Assembly (NCBI RefSeq): GCF_005503015.1 | Contig: NZ_SCOL01000001.1 | Span: forward strand, 1,240,001-1,304,000 | Length of the DNA stretch: 64,000 nt | Origin: Bacillus sp. E(2018) | GTDB taxonomy: Bacteria > Bacillota > Bacilli > Bacillales > Fictibacillaceae | Reading direction: 5' to 3' | Shown here: one piece after another, positions 7,668 to 16,214 of the stretch | How positions within the stretch are numbered: the first letter of the stretch is position 1 | How the letters are laid out: the number at the start of each line of letters is the position of its first letter | Translations under genes and position numbers: made by a program | The notes under the pieces: generated by a model | What the model was told of the DNA's origin: nothing | What the model saw: only the letters and a program-made list of their open reading frames with translations | Databases searched by the model: none

Positions 7668-10393
7668 TAATTTTGAGTTTGAGAAGAATGAGCAAGCTTG
7701 TTACGAAGTACCATTGGAAGAATACCACCATGACGGTAGTACTCAATTTCAACTTCGCTGTCAAAACGAGCTATAACTTCAAATGTTTTTTCTGTTCCAT
7801 CTTCAAATACAGCTGTAACTTGAACAAGATCACGCGGTTTAACCGTTTCATCAACAGAAACCGTGAAAGACTCTTTTCCTGTAAGTCCAAACGTTTCCGC
7901 ATTCTCACCATCTTTGAATTGAAGAGGAAGTACACCCATCAACACTAGGTTTGAACGGTGGATACGCTCGAAGCTTTCAGCAAGAACAGTTTGAATTCCT
8001 AGTAATGTAGTACCTTTTGCTGCCCAGTCACGAGAAGATCCCATACCGTAATCTTTTCCTGCGATTACCATCAGACCCGTACCGTTCTCTTTGTATTTCA
8101 TTGCAGCATCATAGATGCTCATCACTTGGTTAGTTGGCCAGAAAGTCGTCCATCCACCTTCAGTACCAGGAGCAACAGCGTTACGAATACGGATATTCGC
8201 AAAGGTACCACGCATCATTACTTCATGGTTACCACGACGAGAACCGTAAGAGTTGAAGTCGCGTGGCTCTACACCGTTTTGAATCAAGTATCTGCCTGCA
8301 GGAGTATCTTTTCCGATCGCACCAGCTGGTGAAATGTGGTCAGTTGTAACAGAATCTCCGAATTTAGCGATAAGCTTAAGATCTTTAAGAGGTTGGATCT
8401 CTTTAAGTTCTGCAGAAAGCTCTTCAAAGAACGGAGGGTTTTGAATGTATGTTGATGATGCATCAAAACCATATAATTGGTCAGCTGAAGTCTTCAGTTC
8501 GTTCCAACGTTCGTTCTCATCAAATACACGCTCGTATTCCTTCTTGAACAATTCTGGAGTAACTGCTTTCTTCATCGCTTCATTAATCTCTTCTGTTGAC
8601 GGCCAGATATCTTTAAAGTAAACTTCGTTACCCTCTTTGTCTGTTCCGAAAGAATCAGATTGAAGGTTGAAATCTACAGTTCCTGCTAGCGCATAAGCTA
8701 CTACTAACGGTGGAGAAGCTAAGTAGTTGGCTTTTACAAGCGGGTGGATACGTCCTTCAAAGTTTCTGTTACCTGAAAGTACTGAAGTTACCGTGAGATC
8801 GTTTTTAGAGATCGCGTTTTCGACTTCAAGCGCCAAGGGACCTGAGTTACCGATACATGTTGTACAACCGTAACCAACAAGGTTAAAACCTAACTGATCC
8901 ATATAGCTCATTAAGCCTGCTTCTTCTAAATAACGCGTAACAACTTTAGATCCTGGAGCTAAAGACGTTTTTACATAACCAGGAACTTTTAAGCCTTTTT
9001 CAATCGCTTTCTTAGCAACTAAACCAGCACCTAACATTACGTATGGGTTAGAAGTATTCGTACAGCTTGTGATTGCAGCGATCGCAACAGCACCAGTCTT
9101 CATCGTAGAAGTTTCGTTGTTCGGATGCTTTACAGTAACTTCTTTGTTGATTTCATCAGCTGTTAGACCAAATCCTGCATTTCCTTGTGGAGCAACTAGC
9201 GCTTTATTGAAGCTATCTTTCATTTGAGATAAAGGAATCAAATCTTGTGGGCGCTTAGGTCCTGACAAGTTTGGCTCAATCTCAGAAAGGTTAATTTCAA
9301 CAACGTCTGTAAATTCAGGATCAGCATCTCCTGCTGTGTAGAACAAACCGTTTGCTTTGCAATACGCTTCTACAAGCTGAATTTGATCTTCTGTTCTTCC
9401 TGTTAAACGAAGGTAGTTTAATGCTTCTTCGTCAACCGGGAAGAATCCACAAGTCGCCCCATATTCAGGAGCCATATTTGAAACTGTCGCACGGTCTGCA
9501 AGCGGCATATCCGCAAGTCCTGGACCGAAGAACTCGACGAACTTCCCTACTACTTTCTTTTCACGCAATACTTGCGTTACTTTAAGTGCAAGGTCTGTTG
9601 CAGTCGTTCCGTTTGGAAGCGTTCCTGTTAATTTAACACCGATTACTTCTGGAACTGGGAAGTAAGAAGGCTGTCCTAACATGCCTGCTTCTGCTTCAAT
9701 TCCACCGACACCCCATCCTAATACGCCAAGACCGTTGATCATTGTTGTATGAGAATCTGTACCTACTAATGAATCTGGGAAAGCAATGGTTTCACCTTCA
9801 GATTCGCTCGTAAGAACTACAGGCGCTAAGTACTCTAAGTTAACTTGGTGGACAATACCTGTTGCAGGAGGTACTGCACGATAGTTGTCAAACGCAGATT
9901 GAGCCCAGCTCAAAAGTTTGTAACGCTCTTCATTTCGAGCAAATTCAAGGTTCATGTTGAAAGCAAGTGAATCTTGAGTACCTGCTTTATCAACTTGTAC
10001 AGAGTGGTCAACTACAAGATCAACTGGAATTTCAGGGTTGATCTGAGAAGGGTCTCCACCCATATCCTTCATGGCTTTACGTAGAGAAGCTAAGTCAACA
10101 ACAGCTGGTACTCCTGTAAAATCTTGAAGAATAACACGTGAAGGCTTAAAAGGAACATCAATATCTTTTAGCTCGTTTGTGCCCCACTTTGCAAGATTTT
10201 CAACGTGTTCTTTGTTGATTACTTTTCCATCAAATTGTCTTAATACAGATTCCAATAATACTTTTACAGAGTAGGGTAATTTTGATACGTTACCAATTCC
10301 CGCTTCTTCTAACGCTCCTAAACGGTAATAGCTATATTCCTTACCGTTCACATCAAAAGTAGAACGGGCATTAAATACATCATTTCTTTTCAT
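7667..10393 (-). CDS. citB: Aconitate hydratase (CitB/AcnA)
   Basis: TCA-cycle aconitase of 908 residues that converts citrate to isocitrate with a 4Fe-4S cluster; the apo-form of this family binds RNA. Cluster ligands are visible in SCTNTSNP (C near residue 450) and GCTTCIGN (two Cys near 516-519). The domain 4 motif [10 protein letters not shown], near residue 786, is present. Start is ATG 10393 (MKRNDVF). It is monocistronic, with a CcpC-like dyad upstream and a strong terminator downstream. Full length, no defects seen. Confidence 0.96.
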   Translation of the reverse strand: MKRNDVFNARSTFDVNGKEYSYYRLGALEEAGIGNVSKLPYSVKVLLESVLRQFDGKVINKEHVENLAKWGTNELKDIDVPFKPSRVILQDFTGVPAVVDLASLRKAMKDMGGDPSQINPEIPVDLVVDHSVQVDKAGTQDSLAFNMNLEFARNEERYKLLSWAQSAFDNYRAVPPATGIVHQVNLEYLAPVVLTSESEGETIAFPDSLVGTDSHTTMINGLGVLGWGVGGIEAEAGMLGQPSYFPVPEVIGVKLTGTLPNGTTATDLALKVTQVLREKKVVGKFVEFFGPGLADMPLADRATVSNMAPEYGATCGFFPVDEEALNYLRLTGRTEDQIQLVEAYCKANGLFYTAGDADPEFTDVVEINLSEIEPNLSGPKRPQDLIPLSQMKDSFNKALVAPQGNAGFGLTADEINKEVTVKHPNNETSTMKTGAVAIAAITSCTNTSNPYVMLGAGLVAKKAIEKGLKVPGYVKTSLAPGSKVVTRYLEEAGLMSYMDQLGFNLVGYGCTTCIGNSGPLALEVENAISKNDLTVTSVLSGNRNFEGRIHPLVKANYLASPPLVVAYALAGTVDFNLQSDSFGTDKEGNEVYFKDIWPSTEEINEAMKKAVTPELFKKEYERVFDENERWNELKTSADQLYGFDASSTYIQNPPFFEELSAELKEIQPLKDLKLIAKFGDSVTTDHISPAGAIGKDTPAGRYLIQNGVEPRDFNSYGSRRGNHEVMMRGTFANIRIRNAVAPGTEGGWTTFWPTNQVMSIYDAAMKYKENGTGLMVIAGKDYGMGSSRDWAAKGTTLLGIQTVLAESFERIHRSNLVLMGVLPLQFKDGENAETFGLTGKESFTVSVDETVKPRDLVQVTAVFEDGTEKTFEVIARFDSEVEIEYYRHGGILPMVLRNKLAHSSQTQN

Positions 10394-10520
10394 GTTCCAC
10401 TCTCTCCCTTCACTAACAATCATACACGATTATGAGAAAAATTGTCGAAAAAATGTGTTCAATTTCAGAGTCAATCACACAAAATCTTTTTTTCCCTTTA
10501 TTATCATACGTAAAACCCTT

Positions 10521-10572
10521 TCATAAGTAAAATAGTTAATGGTTATCAATCGACATAAGTTTTTCTTATGGA
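10521..10572 (-). promoter_or_regulatory. CcpC-type operator upstream of citB
   Basis: The dyad ATAA-N7-TTAT at 10555-10569 (within CATAAGTTTTTCTTATG) matches the CcpC consensus, and a further ATAA half-site is at 10523-10526. In B. subtilis citB has one dyad plus a half-site nearer the promoter, repressed by CcpC unless citrate is present. A possible promoter reads TTTACT / TATGAT with 17-base spacing on the minus strand near 10500-10530. Confidence 0.6.
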
Positions 10573-10677
10573 TATAAATATCACCCTGTTTCTTGTCCTT
10601 GCATATAGTAAATTACGTAATACTACTTTTTGTTTTCCTAATAAGTACCACTCTTAAAAAGATCGGAGGGAAACAGC

Positions 10678-10866
10678 ATGGAATGGTTAAAAAAACTTGC
10701 CGCTTTACTCGTATTGATCGGAGCTTTAAACTGGGGTTCAATCGGTCTTTTTGATTTTAACGTTGTAACAGAACTTTTTGGAAGCGCTACCACAGTAACC
10801 AAAGTTCTATACAGTTTAATCGGCCTTTCTGGCGTTTGGCTGTTGCTCAGTAAATATAAATCTTGA
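10678..10866 (+). CDS. DUF378 small membrane protein
   Basis: A 62-residue protein with two hydrophobic segments. It has the DUF378 pattern LKKLAALLVLIGALNWG followed by a Gly-rich turn and SLIGLSGVWLL. A strong GGAGGG site precedes ATG 10678. Members (for example YuzA) are found across Bacillus; function is unknown. Confidence 0.8.
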   Translation: MEWLKKLAALLVLIGALNWGSIGLFDFNVVTELFGSATTVTKVLYSLIGLSGVWLLLSKYKS

Positions 10867-10870
10867 ACGT

Positions 10871-10905
10871 AAAGAAGCACTCCTTTTTTTGGAGTGCTTC
10901 TTCTT
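10871..10905 (+). terminator. Terminator after the DUF378 gene
   Basis: AGAAGCACTCC and GGAGTGCTTCT form an 11-bp stem around a T-rich loop, followed by TCTTTTTG. Confidence 0.88.
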
Positions 10906-10947
10906 TTTGATATTGCACAAACTAAAGTTATCGGAGGTGACAAACAA

Positions 10948-11118
10948 ATGGGAAGAAATAAAGCTAACCACTCGCGTCCTGGGATGAATGCAGCAAAAGC
11001 TCAAGGTAAAGGAGCTGGGTACGATACAGAATTCGGTAATGAATCACTATCGTTACCTAATGAAAAATTAAGTGAAGCTGAGCGTCAGAACAATAAGAAA
11101 ACGAAGAAACGACATTAA
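10948..11118 (+). CDS. sspO: Small acid-soluble spore protein O
   Basis: A 56-residue protein with ATG 10948 behind [28 protein letters not shown] and [10 protein letters not shown] match SspO. It is one of the minor forespore-specific proteins. In B. subtilis sspO and sspP form one operon next to citB; here they are separated by a minus-strand gene and a repeat element. Confidence 0.9.
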   Translation: MGRNKANHSRPGMNAAKAQGKGAGYDTEFGNESLSLPNEKLSEAERQNNKKTKKRH

Positions 11119-11372
11119 GGTTTTGGGAACTGATTTTGAAGTTGTTGAAGCTCATTCAGAAAGCTCTCTATTTGTGGCTGTTGATGTTCGGAAGCCGTTT
11201 CCAGTGCGTTCTGTATTTGTTGACAAGCCTTTTCGTTTTCTGTCATAAAATGAGCATGGAAAACACCATATTCACTGTTTGAAGCGTCCAATGTTTTGGA
11301 GATATCCATCGCATGATGATATCCTTGCTCCGCAGCTTGATATGCCTGTTGTTTGTTTTTATGATAGGGCAT
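11115..11372 (-). CDS. Small hypothetical Gln-rich protein
   Basis: An 85-residue, Gln/His/Ala-rich and probably helical protein. ATG 11372 lies behind AAGGATGG; the ATG nine bases earlier overlaps that site and is unlikely. No signal peptide or known domain. It overlaps the end of sspO by four bases in convergent orientation. Function unknown. Confidence 0.5.
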   Translation of the reverse strand: MPYHKNKQQAYQAAEQGYHHAMDISKTLDASNSEYGVFHAHFMTENEKACQQIQNALETASEHQQPQIESFLNELQQLQNQFPKP

Positions 11373-11487
11373 AATTACCATCCTTTTTTTTGATATACCT
11401 TTAAAGTTCCAATATTACCTATAATTATTCAATAAATTACTTTCTATTGTTGATTAAGGTGTCCATACGAAAGACATCTTTGACAAG

Positions 11488-11627
11488 TTGGTTGGAGTGT
11501 AAGGTGTGAGACTCCTGGGGATCAGTGGGACAGGTGAGGCACCTAATGGCGCATGGCGCCGATGTGGCTCACCGCCCGCCCCCCCCGGAAAGCGAGCACC
11601 TGAAGCGGAAATCAGCTGCTTTCAAAG
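11488..11627 (+). repeat. Dispersed intergenic repeat, copy A
   Basis: A GC-rich block that interrupts AT-rich spacer: GTGTAAGGTGTGAGACTCCT, then GGACAGGTGAG, ATGGCGCATGGCGCC, GTGGCTCACCGCCCGCC and AGCGAGCACCTGAAGCGGA. Parts recur in reverse orientation near 59785-59990 and as fragments near 5050 and 54202. It has internal self-complementarity (GGTGAG/CTCACC, TGGCGC/GCGCCG). Similar blocks are common between genes in Bacillaceae. It separates sspO from sspP. Confidence 0.65.
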
Positions 11628-11651
11628 CCGGATAAAAAAAGGAGGCTTATT

Positions 11652-11792
11652 ATGGGAGAGCATAATACGTTTAAAGATATTCGAAAGAACGCTCCTAAAG
11701 GAGAGAACCCTGGACAACCAGCTCCTATGAGTGGTTCTAAAAAAGTGAAGCAACGTAATCATACAGGACAAAACTCTGGAGAAGGCAGATAA
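11652..11792 (+). CDS. sspP: Small acid-soluble spore protein P
   Basis: A short 46-residue gene with ATG 11652 after [28 protein letters not shown] followed by SKKVKQRNH is the SspP (CotL) signature. It is the last backbone gene before the selenium locus. Confidence 0.9.
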   Translation: MGEHNTFKDIRKNAPKGENPGQPAPMSGSKKVKQRNHTGQNSGEGR

Positions 11793-11803
11793 TACAAAAA
11801 CAT

Positions 11804-11836
11804 AAAGGACTGACAGATTCTCTGTCAGTCCCTTTT
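11804..11836. terminator. Terminator between sspP and selA
   Basis: GGACTGACAGA and TCTGTCAGTCC form an 11-bp stem with a TTC loop and T/A-rich flanks on both sides. It can end both convergent units. Confidence 0.88.
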
Positions 11837-11837
11837 C

Positions 11838-13217
11838 TTAGTCGATAGAACGTATCGCATCTTCAAGTGTCAAAAGCTCTTCTTCTGAAATCGTTCTAAG
11901 ATCCAGTAGGACTTCTTCCCCTTTAATTCTCACGATAATAGGAGTCCGATAGTTACGAAAAGCTCTTGCTAAGTAATCTGCACCTTTTGAGTGTTTAAGT
12001 CCAAGACAAAATGTAGGCAATTTGACATCTGGCATCGTTCCTCCGCCAACTTGAGAGAACTCTTCTACATTCCTGATGTTTAATGAAGAATGATCTTCAA
12101 CCCTTCTTTTTAATCGCCATACTAACTCTCTGATCTCTTCAGGCGTTTTTAAAATATCTCTAACTGTAGGAATTTCCTTATATTCTTCATTCAAATACGA
12201 CTGCAACGTTTCGTTTAAAGCAGCAATCGTAAACTTATCCACTCTTAAAACACGAGCTAACTGATGTTTCTTTAATTTTTCGATGATTCTCTTCTTTCCA
12301 GCAATAATTCCAGCTTGCGGGCCGCCTAATAGTTTATCTCCACTAAAAGACACCACATCTAGTCCTTTATTAATAACTGAGGAGATCAATGGTTCATCAC
12401 CGATTCCTTCAGACTGAAAAGGATAGAGAGCTCCACTTCCGAGATCTTCGTAGATTACCACATCATGGTTATCCTTCTTTAACTGCATCAATTCGCTAGA
12501 TGGAACTTCTTTCGTGAACCCGATCACCTTAAAATTGCTTGTATGAACCTTCATGATCATACCCGTTTCATCATTCAATGCTCTTTCGTAATCAAAGAGA
12601 TGCGTTTTATTCGTCGTTCCAACCTCGCGTAGTTTCGCTCCACTTTCTTCCATAATAGAAGAGACACGAAATGAGCCCCCTATTTCTACAAGCTCACCTC
12701 TAGAAACAATGACTTCTTTGTTTTTAGCTAGCGCTTTAAGGATTAAGTAAACAGCTGCAGCATTATTGTTCACGACCATCGCTGCTTCTGCACCTGTCAC
12801 TTGTTTGATAAGTTCTTCTGTCAGATCATGCCTAGAGCCTCTTTTTCCCGCTTCCAAATTATACTCCAGATTTGAATACATCCTTGCTGTTTCACTCATC
12901 CGTTCTACACTTTTCTCGCTGAGTCTAGAACGCCCTAGATTCGTATGTATAACGATTCCGCTCGCATTAATCAATGAGCGGATCTGGTCAGTAGGATGAG
13001 CTAAATTAGATTTTGCTGAATTTTTCACGAGTGATCTCATATCAGTTTTCAAGTCAATAGCATGGCGGTTGTTGAGAATATTTTCCCGCCAATGTTTAAT
13101 CGCATCTTGAACAGCTCGTGTTATTTCCTTTTCCGGTTTGCCACTCACTTCAGAACTGATATCTTTTACGACCTCATGGACAGCAGGAAGCTGCCTGAAC
13201 AAATCAGATTTTGACAA
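11838..13217 (-). CDS. selA: L-seryl-tRNA(Sec) selenium transferase SelA
   Basis: PLP enzyme that converts Ser-tRNA(Sec) to Sec-tRNA(Sec) using selenophosphate. The 459-residue product carries INASGIVIHTNLGRS, the NNNAAAVYL stretch and SFSGDKLLGGPQAG, in which the PLP lysine falls at residue 295, the position known for E. coli SelA. The start is set as TTG 13217, seven bases after AAGGAGGAG; the ATG at 13241 lies upstream of that site. It is downstream of the SelW-like gene by 52 bases, and its ribosome site is inside a perfect hairpin. It ends at a shared terminator with sspP. Confidence 0.95.
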   Translation of the reverse strand: MSKSDLFRQLPAVHEVVKDISSEVSGKPEKEITRAVQDAIKHWRENILNNRHAIDLKTDMRSLVKNSAKSNLAHPTDQIRSLINASGIVIHTNLGRSRLSEKSVERMSETARMYSNLEYNLEAGKRGSRHDLTEELIKQVTGAEAAMVVNNNAAAVYLILKALAKNKEVIVSRGELVEIGGSFRVSSIMEESGAKLREVGTTNKTHLFDYERALNDETGMIMKVHTSNFKVIGFTKEVPSSELMQLKKDNHDVVIYEDLGSGALYPFQSEGIGDEPLISSVINKGLDVVSFSGDKLLGGPQAGIIAGKKRIIEKLKKHQLARVLRVDKFTIAALNETLQSYLNEEYKEIPTVRDILKTPEEIRELVWRLKRRVEDHSSLNIRNVEEFSQVGGGTMPDVKLPTFCLGLKHSKGADYLARAFRNYRTPIIVRIKGEEVLLDLRTISEEELLTLEDAIRSID

Positions 13218-13226
13218 AATGAAGCT

Positions 13227-13259
13227 CCTCCTTAAGGACATAACGATCCCTTAAGGAGG
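13227..13259 (-). promoter_or_regulatory. Hairpin sequestering the selA ribosome-binding site
   Basis: In the minus-strand RNA CCTCCTTAAGG (from 13259-13249) can pair perfectly over 11 bp with CCTTAAGGAGG (13237-13227), which contains the selA Shine-Dalgarno. The loop is 11 bases. No T-run follows, so it is not a typical terminator. The 5' arm starts about 10 bases after the stop of the upstream selenoprotein gene, which would allow translational coupling. Confidence 0.65.
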
Positions 13260-13269
13260 GCATCGTTTA

Positions 13270-13506
13270 TTAAGCCTTTAATTTTTCTAAATGTTGTATG
13301 ATCAGATCATGATCCGGAAACTCTCCGGTCTCTTTTTTTGAATAAATCTTCTCGCCATTGACGGATACTTCAAACACCCCACCAGAGCTTGGAATCAGTT
13401 CGAGCGATGATATTTGAGATCGAAAATGGTTGAACAGGTCTTCCGCGAGACTCGCGGCTTTTGGTGCAAAGTTTCACATCATGCAGAATTCAATGGATAC
13501 TTTCAT
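13270..13506 (-). CDS. SelW/Rdx-family selenoprotein with in-frame TGA
   Basis: A 78-codon frame from ATG 13506 (behind AAGGAGGA) to TAA 13270 with one in-frame TGA at 13476-13474. It reads MKVSIEFCMMU, giving a CxxU redox motif at residues 8-11. Downstream AASLAEDLFNHF and GGVFEVSVNGEKIYSKKETG are the hallmarks of the SelW/SelT/SelH (Rdx) family. A conventional caller stops at the TGA and misses it. It sits upstream of selA in the same direction and diverges from selD, next to all Sec machinery. The role is probably a thioredoxin-fold redox protein; the substrate is unknown. Confidence 0.92.
13443..13476 (-). promoter_or_regulatory. Candidate bacterial SECIS of the SelW-like gene
   Basis: Directly after the TGA (13476-13474), the RNA can form CCGCGA-GTC-TCGCGG, a perfect 6-bp stem at 13457-13443 that begins 16 bases downstream of the codon. 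Position and a small G/U-containing loop fit bacterial SECIS elements bound by SelB domain IV. The fold was judged by eye. Confidence 0.6.
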
Positions 13507-13599
13507 TTTACATCCTCCTTTTTTAAGACTATTTTAGTATATCCTTAGGCATTTCACAAAAATAATGTTTATACTAACAAAAGGAGGTGTCGTTTCATT

Positions 13600-14655
13600 A
13601 TGACGAGTAAAGATAATGTTAAGCTCACTCACCTTTCCTCAAAAGGTGGCTGAGGCTGTAAAATTGGTCCAGAAGACCTGGCGCAAGTTTTGCGTCATCT
13701 ACCAAAACGTGAATATGATCCAAATCTTTTAGTTGGTTTAGATACTTCAGACGATGCAGGAGTCTATAAGTTAACGGATGACCTTGCTATGATTCAGACT
13801 GTCGATTTCTTTACACCTATAGTAGACGATCCTTATATGTTCGGACAAATCGCTGCTGCTAATTCACTGAGTGATGTTTACGCGATGGGGGGACGACCTA
13901 CAACCGTCATGAATATAGTAGGTTTTCCGATCAACACTCTCGGTCACGATGTTCTTGCTGAAATCCTTAAGGGAGCAGCCGATAAAGTGAAGGAATCTGG
14001 TGCAGTGCTTGTCGGAGGACACTCGATCGACGATTCAGAGCCTAAGTTCGGTCTGTCTGTTACAGGCCTCGTACATCCATCAAAAGTATATAAAAATGTT
14101 GGTGCGAAACCTGGAGATGTTCTTGTGTTAACAAAACCAATCGGTGTAGGTATACAAACCACAGCGATAAAAAAAGACAAGCTATCTGTCGAGCAGCTTC
14201 AGCTCGTCAGCGAAACGATGGCAGCATTGAATAAGACTGCTGCCGAATGTTTGGAAGGTCTGTCTCCAAACGCTGTTACAGATGTAACTGGATTTGGTCT
14301 TCTTGGTCATGCAACTGAGATGGCAAAAGGCACAGGAGAAATTACGATCGAGATCGATTATGATCGAGTACCACTCTTACCAGGCACTACAGAGCTTGCT
14401 CAAGAAGGAATTGTTCCTGGGGGTTCTAAAGCCAATCATCGTTGGATCAAAGATGATGTCCAATACGGAAACGACCTTTCCGAGTGGCAGCAATGGATAT
14501 TATGTGATGCTGTAACTTCTGGGGGGTTACTCGTAAGTCTTCCTGAAAGTAAAGCCTTAGAATATGTGAAGAGACTTCATATTAATGGCATAAATGACGC
14601 AAGCATCGTCGGTCGTGTTCATTCATTCTCTGAAACACCGATCAAAGCCAATTAA
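13600..14655 (+). CDS. selD: Selenide, water dikinase SelD (selenoprotein form)
   Basis: Makes selenophosphate from selenide and ATP, the donor for SelA and MnmH. The frame opens at ATG 13600 behind AAGGAGG and runs to TAA 14655 (351 residues) through one TGA at 13651-13653. It reads SSKGGUGCKI, so Sec18 takes the place of the catalytic Cys and Lys21 follows. Other family landmarks are GLDTSDDAGVY, TVDFFTPIVDDPYMFGQIAAAN, MGG and GGHSIDDSEPKFG. It diverges from the SelW-like gene and converges on phnC across a perfect palindromic terminator. Conventional calling would start late, near 13690, and lose the active site. Confidence 0.95.
13651..13697 (+). promoter_or_regulatory. Candidate bacterial SECIS of selD
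   Basis: Following the TGA, GGTC (13666-13669) and GACC (13675-13678) can pair around CAGAA, and CGCAA/TTGCG form a second small stem just after. Either could be the SelB-binding element. No fold was computed. Confidence 0.45.
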
Positions 14656-14691
14656 GCGCAAAAAAACTCCGGTACCGGAGTTTTTTTGCGC
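14656..14691. terminator. Bidirectional terminator between selD and phnC-like gene
   Basis: A perfect 36-base palindrome: the GCGCAAAAAAACTCCGGT half is followed by its exact reverse complement. A7 and T7 runs inside the stem make it work in both directions. Confidence 0.92.
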
Positions 14692-14694
14692 TTT

Positions 14695-15438
14695 TTATGT
14701 TGAATGGTTATAGATTTCTGCATAGATCTTATCATCAAATTCTTCAGGGGCTCCGTCAAAAACGAGTTTTCCATCCTTAAGCGCGATGATTCTTGTCGCA
14801 AATTTCTTAGCGAGAACGACATCATGTACGTTAATGATTGAAACAAGATTTCTTTTTACATGAGTTTCTTTTAATAACTGAAAAATGCGATCAGCCGTTC
14901 CAGGATCCAAACTCGCAACAGGTTCATCTCCTAAGAATACTTTAGGGTTTTGAACGAGCGCTCGAGCAATAGCAACTCTTTGTTTCTGCCCACCGCTTAA
15001 CTTCTCAACTCGTCTTGTCGGTTCAACGGTTAGTTCAACCTGATCAATTGCTTCTAGAGCTTGCAATCGATCACTGGATTTAAACAATCCTAGCAAATTT
15101 TCATAGGATTTTTTGTATCCAAACAGACCCGTTAAGATGTTCTGAACAACACTCATCCTCGGAATTAAATTAAAATGCTGAAAGATCATACCTGTTTTCC
15201 GGCGAACTTCTATCGTTTCTTTGTGAGTCATCTCACTTAACATTTTATTTTCCCATTTCACATAACCTTCGGATACTGGCTGCAAACCGTTAATACATCT
15301 GATAAACGTTGATTTTCCTGCACCGCTTCTTCCTAAGACACAAACAAACTCTCCCTTTCGGAAAGTGATATTCACATCTGCTAGTGCAGGTTCTTTAGCA
15401 CCAGGATACGTGACAGATACACGCTTAAATTCAATCAT
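14695..15438 (-). CDS. PhnC-type ABC transporter ATPase (candidate selenium importer)
   Basis: A 247-residue ATPase with Walker A GRSGAGKST near residue 36, signature LSGGQKQR near 148, Walker B VFLGDEPVAS and a switch His in INVHD. Overall order and length match PhnC of phosphonate/phosphite importers. It is the last gene of selB-GT-phnD-phnE-phnC; the gap to phnE is eight bases. No C-P lyase or phosphite dehydrogenase gene is in the window, and the operon begins with selB, so a selenium oxyanion substrate is inferred; phosphonate or phosphite remains possible. Confidence 0.85.
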   Translation of the reverse strand: MIEFKRVSVTYPGAKEPALADVNITFRKGEFVCVLGRSGAGKSTFIRCINGLQPVSEGYVKWENKMLSEMTHKETIEVRRKTGMIFQHFNLIPRMSVVQNILTGLFGYKKSYENLLGLFKSSDRLQALEAIDQVELTVEPTRRVEKLSGGQKQRVAIARALVQNPKVFLGDEPVASLDPGTADRIFQLLKETHVKRNLVSIINVHDVVLAKKFATRIIALKDGKLVFDGAPEEFDDKIYAEIYNHST

Positions 15439-15446
15439 GTTATCAC

Positions 15447-16205
15447 CTAAATAACCTTTTCCCGAATTTTGCTGCCGATATAATCCACCATGATAACCAT
15501 GATCATGATGAGTAGAACGTCAACCGAGACTAGTTGATACTGAAAAGTCTTAAAATGAATAAACAATTGCTGACCGATTCCTCCGCCACCGATCAGACCT
15601 AAAATGAGTGAAGTCCGAATAGCCACTTCAAATCGGTAAAAAAATTGAGAAAGAACATTCGGCCATATTTGTGGTAAAACTGCAAATAGATTACCGATCC
15701 ACTTGCTTGCCCCGACTGCAGACATCGCTTCCATCGGACCTCTATCAGCAGACTCGATCAGCTCTGATATCAGCTTTCCTAATACTCCGATGTTATGAAA
15801 GATTATGGCGATAACAGCAGGAAACGGGCCAAGGCCAAGCGTTGTTAAAAGGATGAGACCGAACACAAATTCAGGTACTGATCGTAAAAAGCTAAGCAAA
15901 AAGCGTGTCATCGAATAGATCAGACGATTTTCACTCGTATTTCGAGCAGCCATAAAGCTTAACGGAAGTGCAATGATCAGACCGAATAGGCTCCCCAAAA
16001 ATGCAATCGCAATCGTTAACAAACTTTCTTGAAACAGAAACGGCATACTCTCAGTGTTCATCGGAAACCATTTCGACAGAAAGTCACCCATATTCTGAAA
16101 ATCTCTAAACTTCGAAAGATCAAACTCTGTTAACTTCATACTTCCTATCACGAGTATAGTCAAGCATAATACGATTAAAAATTGACTCCTCTTAAACCAA
16201 ACCAT
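15447..16205 (-). CDS. PhnE-type ABC transporter permease (candidate selenium importer)
   Basis: A 252-residue membrane protein with about six hydrophobic segments. The permease EAA-type loop EAMSAVGASKWIGNLFAVLP, near residue 160, and the ending LGLIGGGGIGQQL match PhnE. ATG 16205 follows AGAGGGGA. It lies between the binding protein and ATPase genes with gaps of 9 and 8 bases, so one polycistronic unit is clear. The substrate follows the argument given for the ATPase. Confidence 0.85.
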   Translation of the reverse strand: MVWFKRSQFLIVLCLTILVIGSMKLTEFDLSKFRDFQNMGDFLSKWFPMNTESMPFLFQESLLTIAIAFLGSLFGLIIALPLSFMAARNTSENRLIYSMTRFLLSFLRSVPEFVFGLILLTTLGLGPFPAVIAIIFHNIGVLGKLISELIESADRGPMEAMSAVGASKWIGNLFAVLPQIWPNVLSQFFYRFEVAIRTSLILGLIGGGGIGQQLFIHFKTFQYQLVSVDVLLIMIMVIMVDYIGSKIREKVI

Positions 16206-16214
16206 GGTTCCCCT

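Noticed and set aside
13651..13653. TGA in selD as a frameshift or nonsense mutation
   Set aside because: The frame is intact on both sides, the site is the known catalytic Cys/Sec position, and selA, selB and tRNA-Sec are adjacent.
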